The position numbers and the translations under genes were made by a program. Under the pieces are notes generated by a model that worked only from the letters and a program-made list of their open reading frames with translations, was not told the origin of the DNA and ran no database searches. Shown in pieces: positions 54,467-61,210 of a stretch of 64,000 nt of DNA. How positions within the stretch are numbered: position 1 is the first letter of the stretch; each line of letters starts with the position of its first letter. Source of the DNA: Bog-756 sp963837805 (lineage in GTDB: Bacteria > Actinomycetota > Acidimicrobiia > Acidimicrobiales > RAAP-2); assembly GCA_963837805.1 (NCBI GenBank), contig CAWIOU010000024.1, positions 62,001 through 126,000 of the forward strand, read 5' to 3'.

Positions 54467-55229
54467 TGACCGAGCCGATGGCGGCGATGATCAGCCCGTA
54501 GGCCAGGATGAGCAAGCTGCCCTGCCACCAACTGAACAGACCGAAGTCGTTCCCCCGACCCCGGGTCACGTTGGCAGCTGCGCTGGCGGCACCGGACGGG
54601 AGCCACTTCGAGGTGCCGTGCCAGATCCCGATGACGATCTGCTCCACGATCAGGAACCAGCCGAGGCACACGATGATGGCGGCCACCTGGTTGGTGAGGA
54701 GTGACCCGACGCCCACGCCGAGGATCCCGAAGAGGGCGTAGACCAACAGCATCCCGGGGGCGACGGCAGGTACCTGGCGGATCATGTTCGAGAAGGATCC
54801 GCCCCGGAGGGCGAGGACCAGACCGCCTCCGAGCACGGTCACCACCAAGAGGAACAGGGCCAAGCCCGCACTCACCAGTGCCGCGGTGAGCAGCTTGGCT
54901 CCGACGAACCGCGGCCGTTGGGGAGTGACCAGGAATGACGTGGTGACCGTCTTGTGCCGGAATTCGCTCGTGACCATGAGCGTGCCGAGCAACAGGGCGA
55001 AGAGGTAGCCACCCACCCCCGCCCCGACCAGGTTGCGCAGTTGGTGGGTGGTGTGGGGGATGATGCTGAAGGCAGGGCCAGTGTCGTTCCCGTTCCCGTT
55101 CCCGCTGCCGCCGTTGAGGAAGATCAGGAGGATGGTCAGGGCCAGAATGAGCGTGGCGATCCCGCTGAGCACCCAGGGCACGGCGGTGGTCCGCAGCTTG
55201 AGCCACTCCGACCTGATGCCGGCGATCAT
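54441..55229 (-). CDS. ABC-2 type transporter permease
   Basis: A 262-residue membrane protein with six helices (about residues 18-40, 62-82, 106-130, 146-170, 177-200 and 236-256). The start MIAGIRSEWLKLRTTAVPWVL and SEFRHKTVTTSFLVTPQR (about 90) are marks of ABC-2 permeases paired with bacitracin/multidrug-type ATPases. It forms a transporter with the ATPase gene whose stop overlaps its ATG (ATGA). Substrate unknown. Confidence 0.92.
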   Translation of the reverse strand: MIAGIRSEWLKLRTTAVPWVLSGIATLILALTILLIFLNGGSGNGNGNDTGPAFSIIPHTTHQLRNLVGAGVGGYLFALLLGTLMVTSEFRHKTVTTSFLVTPQRPRFVGAKLLTAALVSAGLALFLLVVTVLGGGLVLALRGGSFSNMIRQVPAVAPGMLLVYALFGILGVGVGSLLTNQVAAIIVCLGWFLIVEQIVIGIWHGTSKWLPSGAASAAANVTRGRGNDFGLFSWWQGSLLILAYGLIIAAIGSVILIQRDIT

Positions 55230-56275
55230 GGGGTGCCCCCGGGCATCGGCGCCGGACCACCGCTCGGGCCACCACTCTGGCCGGCGCCCGGGACCCCGCC
55301 CGGGTTGGCGCTCAGGCCAGCAGCCGGGTTGGCGCCGAAGGGAGCAGCCTGGCCTCCGGCCAGGTGCGGATCGGCCGCGTCGAACCCATGGGTCAACCGG
55401 AGGAACACATCCTCGAGGCTGCCCCGCTCGTGGACGAGCTCGTAGAGGACGATCTGGTGCTGGGCGGCCAGCGGGCCGAACCACTCGGGTGTGGCCCGGT
55501 CGATCACGATGGTGTCCGGTGCCGTCTGGCGGTAGGCCACCGGGACGGCCTGCAGCACGCTGATCAATCGGGCCAGCTCGGGCGTGCGGATGCGCAGCCC
55601 GGTGGTGGTCCCGCCCTGGGAGGCCAGGTCGGCCAGGGTGGTCTGGAGCACCAGCCGCCCGTGGGAGATGATGACCACGTCGTCGACGGTCTCTTCCATC
55701 TCGGACAGGAGGTGGGACGAGACCAGCACGGCGTTCCCGATCGAGGCCTGGTGGCGGATGAACGTGCGCAGCCACTGGATCCCTTGGGGGTCGAGCCCGT
55801 TGGACGGCTCGTCGAGGATCAGGATCTCCGGCTCGCCCAACAGGGCGGTGGCCAGCTGAAGGCGCTGCCTCATGCCCAGGGAGAACTTCCCCACCCGTCG
55901 CCGGGCCACGTCGGTGAGCCCGACCAGGGCGAGGGTCTCGTCCACCTTGGTCAGGGGGATCCCGGCGCCGATGGCCACCATCTTCAGATGGTCCTCGGCC
56001 CGACGGCTCGGGTGGAAGCTGGTGGCCTCGAGCACCGCCCCCACATGGTGGATGGGCTTATCGATGTCGAGGTAGCGGCGACCGCCGAAGGTGGCCGTGC
56101 CCCCGGAGATGGAGACGAGCCCCAACAGCATGCGCAAGGTGGTGGTCTTGCCCGACCCGTTGGGTCCGAGGAACCCGGTGACCCGTCCCGGGGCCACCTC
56201 GAAGGTGAGGTCGTCGACGGCTCGTACCGCCCCGAACTGCTTGGACAGTCCTCGTACCTCGATGGCCGATGGCAT
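55226..56275 (-). CDS. ABC transporter ATP-binding protein
   Basis: A 349-residue ATPase. Walker A FLGPNGSGKTTTLRMLLGL (about residue 36), signature FSLGMRQRLQLATALLG (about 135), Walker B ILILDEPSNGLDPQG (about 157) and the switch histidine in LVSSHLLSEMEE (about 190). After about residue 220 comes the regulatory domain of drug-export ATPases, and the last 50 residues are Pro/Gly-rich and low in complexity. ATG 56275 has a TACCGT box five bases upstream. With the permease it makes a two-gene exporter of unknown substrate, next to a TetR gene that may control it. Confidence 0.93.
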   Translation of the reverse strand: MPSAIEVRGLSKQFGAVRAVDDLTFEVAPGRVTGFLGPNGSGKTTTLRMLLGLVSISGGTATFGGRRYLDIDKPIHHVGAVLEATSFHPSRRAEDHLKMVAIGAGIPLTKVDETLALVGLTDVARRRVGKFSLGMRQRLQLATALLGEPEILILDEPSNGLDPQGIQWLRTFIRHQASIGNAVLVSSHLLSEMEETVDDVVIISHGRLVLQTTLADLASQGGTTTGLRIRTPELARLISVLQAVPVAYRQTAPDTIVIDRATPEWFGPLAAQHQIVLYELVHERGSLEDVFLRLTHGFDAADPHLAGGQAAPFGANPAAGLSANPGGVPGAGQSGGPSGGPAPMPGGTP

Positions 56276-56280
56276 GTCAG

Positions 56281-56286
56281 ACGGTA
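56281..56286 (-). promoter_or_regulatory. -10 box (TACCGT) directly before the ABC ATPase gene
   Basis: TACCGT on the minus strand fits TANNNT; the ATG follows after only five bases and no ribosome binding site is present. Leaderless initiation is likely. Confidence 0.4.
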
Positions 56287-56375
56287 CCCCGTGGGTTCAC
56301 CGGAATCGGGTCATGGTGGCGGGCTCCGAGGCGGTGGCGCCGGCGGCGTGGGGTGGTCCCGAGCTGGTTCGTGGC

Positions 56376-56993
56376 TCAGGGCGGTCGGCTCATGGCCGGG
56401 GCGTAGATGTCGGCCGGCAGGAGCAGCCCGACCGCAACCACGAGCTCGTCATGCACACGGCCCATGTTGCTCCATCCGTTGACCCACCCGACCAGGGCCG
56501 AGTACCAGACGTGCCCGAGCACCCGGGCCCGGTCGCTCAGATCGGGCGGGTGGGGTTCGCCGATGGCCCGGGTGATGATCCCTTCCATGAGCACCGAGAC
56601 CTGCTGCTGGCATTCGATGGCCGCCGGATCCGGAGACGCCAGCGCGGTGAACACCGCACCGACCAACTGGGGCTGGCGGCCCATGGCCCGGAGGGCGCGG
56701 TCGAGGACGTCGATGACCCGCACGGCGGCCGTGTCGCCCTGGGCCGGGAGCTGGGACAACCGGCTGTCCAGCTGCTCGACCCAGTGCACCAGGGCCGCGG
56801 CCAACAGGTGGTCCTTGCTGGTGAAGTAGCGGTAGACGGTGCCCATGGCCACGTCAGCCCGGGCGGCGACGTCGCGCATCTGCACGGCCTCGTACCCCCC
56901 GTCGAGCCCGAGCGCCATGGCAGCGTCGACGACACGCTGGCGACGGGCTTGCTGGGCTCGCGTCAAGGTGCGGGGCACCGGACGGTTCGCCAT
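56376..56993 (-). CDS. TetR family regulator, KstR-like
   Basis: A 205-residue repressor-type protein. The helix-turn-helix region GGYEAVQMRDVAARADVAMGTVYRYF (two parts, about residues 32-57) and SKDHLLAAAL are almost the same as in mycobacterial KstR, the regulator of cholesterol degradation that binds a steroid-CoA thioester. The C-terminal ligand domain (LNRAM-like LDRALRAMGRQPQLVGAVFTALA; VWYSALVGWVNGW) also follows that family. It may control lipid or sterol-type catabolic genes or the ABC transporter beside it. ATG 56993 has a TAGGGT box eight bases before it, with no ribosome binding site. Confidence 0.9.
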   Translation of the reverse strand: MANRPVPRTLTRAQQARRQRVVDAAMALGLDGGYEAVQMRDVAARADVAMGTVYRYFTSKDHLLAAALVHWVEQLDSRLSQLPAQGDTAAVRVIDVLDRALRAMGRQPQLVGAVFTALASPDPAAIECQQQVSVLMEGIITRAIGEPHPPDLSDRARVLGHVWYSALVGWVNGWSNMGRVHDELVVAVGLLLPADIYAPAMSRPP

Positions 56994-57001
56994 GACCGCT
57001 T

Positions 57002-57007
57002 ACCCTA
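57002..57007 (-). promoter_or_regulatory. -10 box (TAGGGT) directly before the KstR-like gene
   Basis: TAGGGT, eight bases, ATG on the minus strand, without ribosome binding site. It points to a leaderless transcript and probably to self-control over this start region. Confidence 0.45.
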
Positions 57008-57202
57008 CTCTCCAGGGGTTTCGATCCTGGAAATGCGATTCTTGGCCCGTGCCGAGGGTCGGGACCCGGTCGGGCGCCGGTGGGCGCCGGTCGGGAGGGG
57101 TCGGCGGGGCCGTGGCGGGGCCCGGTCGGGGAGGGGTCGGCGGTCGCCTCCGTCGGCCGCCACCGGCATTCTGACGCTCCGTCATGTTTTGGCGACGCTC
57201 GG

Positions 57203-57208
57203 TACCAT
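57203..57208 (+). promoter_or_regulatory. -10 box (TACCAT) directly before the second TetR gene
   Basis: TACCAT, eight bases, then ATG 57217, with no ribosome binding site. It supports 57217 as start over the earlier in-frame ATG at 57184. Confidence 0.45.
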
Positions 57209-57216
57209 GGTCGGCC

Positions 57217-58341
57217 ATGCACGTCGTCGAGGATTCCGAGCCCGAGGTTCCTGGGGCCGACGATCTCGACGCAGACGATCTGATGTCCGACGACCTGGCC
57301 GGCGGCACCGGCGACCCCGAGACAGACGACCCCGAACAAGACCGACGACACCGACCCCGACACCGCCGACACCGACACCGACACCGACACACCGCCGACA
57401 CCGACACCGACACCGACACCACCGACACCGACACCGACACCGACGATCCGGAACTGATCGCCACCACCGACGGTCGCATTCCCGGCCATCGGGGTCGGGC
57501 CACCCGGCAGCGCCTACTCGAGTCCACCGCCGAATTGCTGGTGGCCACACCGTGGCGCTCGATCAAGGTGATCGACATCGCCCGCCGGGCCGGGACGTCG
57601 CCGGCCACCTTCTACCAGTACTTCGAGAACGTGGAGGGCGCCATCACCGTGCTGGCCGAAGAGCTGGTCGAAGGGGTGGGGATCCTGGCCGGACTGGTGG
57701 ACGGCGACTGGTCGGAGGGGTCCAGCTGGACCACCGCGGTCGCCGTGGTCGAAGGATTCATGGAGTACTGGGAGCGGAACCGCGCCATCTTCCGGGTGGT
57801 CGAGCTGACCACGGTCGAAGGTGATCATCGCTTCCAGGGCCTGCGCGTACGGGTCCTCAACGCGGTCACCGTCACGCTGGCCCGGGTGATCGCCACCAAC
57901 GCCGGGAGCTCCGGGTCGCCGGCCGGCGAGGATCCCATGGCCGCGGCGGGGACGCTCATCGCCATGCTGGCCCAGGTGGCGGGCCACCGCTACGGGTTCG
58001 AGTTCTGGGGGATCCGCACCGCCTCCCTGGTCGACAGCCAGGCCCGACTGCTCCACTGGTCGGTGACCGGGCGGGCCGCCCCCGAAGGCGCCAAGGTGTC
58101 GGGGGCCGACGTCCTGTTGCCGCGGACCGGACCGGTGGTGGGCGGGGGAGCGGCCACGGCCCGAACCGCCCAGATGAAGGCAGCCTCGCACAAGGCAGCA
58201 TCGGAGAAGGCGGCGGCCAAGGAACCGGCGGCCGGCAAGCGGGTGGTACCGAAGGGACGCCCACCGAGGGTGACGGTCGTCAAGGGGGGCCGGGCCGCGG
58301 GGGGATCGGGGCGGACCCGGCAACGTCGGCGGGAGAGCTGA
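57217..58341 (+). CDS. TetR family regulator with acidic repeat N-terminus and basic C-terminal tail
   Basis: A 374-residue protein, far longer than the usual 200. The TetR helix-turn-helix (TRQRLLESTAELLVATPWRSIKVIDIARRAG and TSPATFYQYFENVEGAI, about residues 97-145) sits in the middle. The N-terminal 85 residues are acidic (Asp/Glu/Thr), ending in a (Thr-Asp)n run from a hexamer repeat; within it 20 residues read as Arg/His (RHRPRHRRHRHRHRH), which looks like two compensating indels. The last 75 residues are Ala/Lys/Arg-rich (HKAASEKAAAKEPAAGKR), like a histone-H1-type tail. Ligand domain text (FRVVELTTVEGDHRFQGLRV) is normal. Target unknown; the cyclase gene converges with it. Confidence 0.85.
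   Translation: MHVVEDSEPEVPGADDLDADDLMSDDLAGGTGDPETDDPEQDRRHRPRHRRHRHRHRHTADTDTDTDTTDTDTDTDDPELIATTDGRIPGHRGRATRQRLLESTAELLVATPWRSIKVIDIARRAGTSPATFYQYFENVEGAITVLAEELVEGVGILAGLVDGDWSEGSSWTTAVAVVEGFMEYWERNRAIFRVVELTTVEGDHRFQGLRVRVLNAVTVTLARVIATNAGSSGSPAGEDPMAAAGTLIAMLAQVAGHRYGFEFWGIRTASLVDSQARLLHWSVTGRAAPEGAKVSGADVLLPRTGPVVGGGAATARTAQMKAASHKAASEKAAAKEPAAGKRVVPKGRPPRVTVVKGGRAAGGSGRTRQRRRES
57340..57448. repeat. hexamer repeat tract (GACACC-type) in the TetR gene
   Basis: An interrupted array of GACACC/CACCGA hexamers. In one frame it encodes Thr-Asp pairs, in another Arg-His pairs. The protein frame passes from Thr-Asp to Arg-His and back, so single-base indels at both ends of the middle section (near 57345 and 57410) are likely. 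Confidence 0.88.
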
Positions 58342-58363
58342 ACCGCCCGACGAGCTGACCCTC

Positions 58364-58390
58364 CTCAGCGCACTCAGCGCACTCAGCGCA
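58364..58390. repeat. 9-bp tandem repeat (CTCAGCGCA)3 at the cyclase gene end
   Basis: Three exact copies. On the minus strand one frame reads Leu-Ser-Ala repeatedly, another contains a TGA in every unit. It overlaps the presumed end of the cyclase gene and starts 22 bases past the convergent TetR stop. Confidence 0.9.
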
Positions 58391-59382
58391 ACGGCCACCG
58401 GATTGACCGGCGAACCCAGAGCGTTGGTGAAGGGGAGCGGCGTGGCGTCCAGGAGGAATTCGTAGCGGCCGTCGCCCGCGCACGCATCGGCCAACTCGTC
58501 GAGGAACCAGTTCTGGCCCTGGGTCATCCCCATCTCCACCAGATGGAGGAGATGCACCGGGAGGTAGACGTCCGGTGACTCGCAGGGATACACCTCGAGC
58601 ACCAGCGTGTCCGTGGCCACCGCGGCCACATCGTGCCCGTGGAACCACTCGGCGGTGGCCATGGTCAGCCCCGGTGTCGGCCAGGTGTAGGCGACCAGGT
58701 CGCGCACCGGGTCGGCCCCGCCCAGCCCCGGCCGGCCGGGGAGGGCCAGATGGGCGACCTGGCCGGTGCGGACGAGCACCACGTCGCCCGGTTCGACGGA
58801 CAGCCCCCCCATGGCGCAGGCCGCGTCGAGGTCCCCGGGTGTGATCGGGTAGCCCGGTTCGAGGATCTCCAGGCCCTTGGCCCGGGCCACGTCGAGCAGC
58901 ACCCCCCTGGACACCAGCGACCGGATCAGGTGGATCCCCAGCTTCCCGGCACCCTCGCCGGTGACCTCCGAGGCGGCAAACCCGTTGTAGAGCCGGCCCC
59001 CGTCCGGTCCGGCGCCGTAGGACACGTGGGCCAGGCCGTCCCAGTGGGTGGCGCACTGCATGGCCAGGGTGACCACGTCCTCGGACGAGGCGATCCACTC
59101 CGGGTCCGGGCTCAGGGGTTCGTTGACGCAGACCATGGTCCGGCTCGGGTTGACCCGTCCGGGCACGAACCCCATCTGGATCCCCTCGGCCTCGGAAAGG
59201 GGCAGACCCAGGGGAAATGCGGTTCCGTCCCGGACGGCCCCTACCCCCCGCAATCGGGCCCCCTGGTCGATGAGATTCAAGGTTCCGACCTGGTCATCCG
59301 GCCCCCAGCGGCCCCAATTGGACACCCGGGCTGCCAATTCGGTGAACGAGGGGGGTATCGAGGCCGGAACGGGGACGGGCAC
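58383..59382 (-). CDS. cyclase family protein (kynurenine formamidase-like metal hydrolase)
   Basis: About 330 residues of the cyclase/formamidase family. The metal-binding motif is CATHWDGLAHVSYG (HxDxxxH, about residue 110). VLLDVARAKGLEILEPGYPITPGDL, VEPGDVVLVRTGQ and AEWFHGHDVAAVATDTLVLE are further family marks. Members hydrolyse amides or cyclic esters with Mn or Zn. As read, the frame runs on over the TetR gene, but the family normally ends near SPVNPVAV, and a stop (58383-58385) is available one base away. It lies in a 9-bp repeat (three copies of CTCAGCGCA, each with TGA in that frame). GTG 59382 follows AAAGG. Confidence 0.85.
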
Positions 59383-59514
59383 GGACCTTTGTACCCCAAG
59401 TGGGCAACAGTTTTCACCGGTTCGGGCCGATAGGTCAGGGGTGGGCCACCAGCGCCGACTGGAGCCATCGGAGCCTCCGATGCCAGACTGGACAGCGAAA
59501 GGGGCGTCTTAACC

Positions 59515-61107
59515 GTGCTTGAGAACCGATTGAGGGCCGGTCCGCGGCACGGCGTCCGTCGCGCCGAAGCCGAGGCGACACCCGGCAAGGGTCTCGCCGC
59601 CGGCCTGACGCGGCCGTCGCTCCGGCTCCGGGTGACCGCCCTGGCCGTCATCACCGTGCTGTTCGCCTCCGGAGGGTACGCGCTGACCCTGCACGGTGCG
59701 TCGGCGGCCTCCACCGGACGATGGTCCGCCCCGCCCCAGTCCCTCCCCGGCGTCGAGTCGCTCTACAGCCAGGACCTGGTGGCCCGGATCAATGCCGAAC
59801 GCGCCGCCCGGAGCACCTCGGGGGTGCAGGTCCCCCAACTCCAAGTCGACGAGCAGTTGCAGGCCGACGCCCAGCTGTGGTCGGCCCACATGGCCGCCAC
59901 CGGCGCCGTCGCCGATCCCAGCCTCCCGCCCTGCGACGAGCAGGCCAACCAGGTGTGCATCCTCGCCGCCAACTCGGGCGACACCGGCTACGGGTACTGG
60001 CCGGGAGACGGATCCGACGGGATGAACGGCGACTACATGGCCTCCACCTCGCACCGTCAGAACCAGCTCGGTGCGGCCTACAACCTGGTGGGCATCGGCG
60101 TCACCTGCAGCGGCAGCCAGGCGTGGACGGTCGAACTGTTCGGCTACACCTACGGCGACCTCCCGTCGGCCTATGCCCGCGAGAACATCCAGAACGTCTA
60201 TCAGGGTGACCCGGTGTCGTCGGCTCCGGTGGTGGCCGGTTCGCCCTCGGGTGATCCGGTGTACTGCCCGGGCCAGACCTACGGCCCCAACAACGCCGTC
60301 ACCGCCACCGGGGGCCAGTACCCCTATCCGTACCCGGTGCCGTCGGTACCCGGCGAGCCCAACACGGTGTCGACCCCGGTGGTGAGTGTGGCCTCCACGC
60401 CCAACTCCCACGGCTACTGGCTGGCCCGCTCGGACGGCTCGGTCAAGACGTTCGGGAACGCCCACAACTACGGGTCGATGGCCGGTGCGTCGCTGGTGGC
60501 GCCGATCTCGCACCTGGTGCCCACCCCGAATGGGAGGGGCTACTGGATGGTGGCCGCCGACGGAGGCATCTTCTCCTTCGGCGATGCCAAGTTCTACGGG
60601 TCGATGGGCGGGCGTCCGCTCAACGCGCCGGTGGTCGATCTGGCCCCGACCCCGGACGGACGGGGCTACTGGCTGGTCGCCAGTGACGGCGGCATCTTCG
60701 CCTTCGGAGACGCCAGGTTCCGCGGCTCGATGGGGGGGACGCCGCTCAACGCCCCCGTCGTCGGTCTGGCCGCCGACCGGGCCACCGGCGGCTACTGGCT
60801 GGTCGGGAGCGACGGCGGGATCTTCGCCTTCGACGCCCCCTTCCACGGCTCGGCCGGATCGCTCGTCCTCAACCAGCCGGTCAACGGGATGGCCCCTACG
60901 GCGAACAACCGGGGCTACTGGCTGGTGGCTTCGGACGGTGCCATCTTCGCCTTCGGCAACGCCGGGTTCCACGGGAGCACGGGCGGCATGCCGCTCAATG
61001 CGCCCGTGGTGGGGATGGCCGCCGACCGGGCCAGCGGTGGCTACTGGCTGGTCGGGAGCGACGGCGGGATCTTCGCCTTCGACGCACCGTTCTTGGGACG
61101 CGGCTGA
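59515..61107 (+). CDS. secreted or membrane-anchored CAP (SCP-like) protein with GYWLVxSDGGIFAFG repeats
   Basis: A 530-residue protein. A basic N-terminus and one helix (LAVITVLFASGGYALTL, about residues 43-59) form a signal anchor or signal peptide. A CAP/SCP domain follows (LVARINAERAARSTSG at about 87 and HRQNQLGAAYNLVGIGV at about 181, with the GYW and CSGSQ text of actinobacterial members). From about residue 290 there are five to six repeats of about 45 residues built on GYWLVASDGGIFAFGDARF-GSMGG-PLNAPVVG, likely a beta-propeller-like or beta-helical cell-surface module common in Acidimicrobiia. GTG 59515 follows AAAGGGG at 59501-59507. A role at the cell surface is inferred; the ligand is unknown. 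Confidence 0.9.
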   Translation: MLENRLRAGPRHGVRRAEAEATPGKGLAAGLTRPSLRLRVTALAVITVLFASGGYALTLHGASAASTGRWSAPPQSLPGVESLYSQDLVARINAERAARSTSGVQVPQLQVDEQLQADAQLWSAHMAATGAVADPSLPPCDEQANQVCILAANSGDTGYGYWPGDGSDGMNGDYMASTSHRQNQLGAAYNLVGIGVTCSGSQAWTVELFGYTYGDLPSAYARENIQNVYQGDPVSSAPVVAGSPSGDPVYCPGQTYGPNNAVTATGGQYPYPYPVPSVPGEPNTVSTPVVSVASTPNSHGYWLARSDGSVKTFGNAHNYGSMAGASLVAPISHLVPTPNGRGYWMVAADGGIFSFGDAKFYGSMGGRPLNAPVVDLAPTPDGRGYWLVASDGGIFAFGDARFRGSMGGTPLNAPVVGLAADRATGGYWLVGSDGGIFAFDAPFHGSAGSLVLNQPVNGMAPTANNRGYWLVASDGAIFAFGNAGFHGSTGGMPLNAPVVGMAADRASGGYWLVGSDGGIFAFDAPFLGRG

Positions 61108-61124
61108 CCCCGGTGAGGACGGGC

Positions 61125-61197
61125 CTGCTCCGGGAGTTGGCCTGCTCCCGGGAGGACCGGTCTGCTCCGGGAGTTGGCCTGCTCCGGGAGGACCGGT
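61125..61197. repeat. 36/37-bp tandem repeat after the CAP protein gene
   Basis: Copy 1 (61125-61161) and copy 2 (61162-61197) are identical except for one C in a C-run (CTCCCGGG against CTCCGGG), followed by CTGCTCCCG of a third. Each copy is itself made of two 18-bp halves starting CTGCTCCGGGAG. The array lies 18 bases after the CAP gene stop and 14 bases before the end of the converging aldehyde dehydrogenase gene. Confidence 0.92.
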
Positions 61198-61210
61198 CTG
61201 CTCCCGTTCC

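Noticed and set aside
57514..58382. Extension of the cyclase frame over the TetR gene
   Set aside because: The family ends near SPVNPVAV; the extension is the antisense of a good TetR gene. A one-base shift at the 9-bp repeat gives a proper stop.
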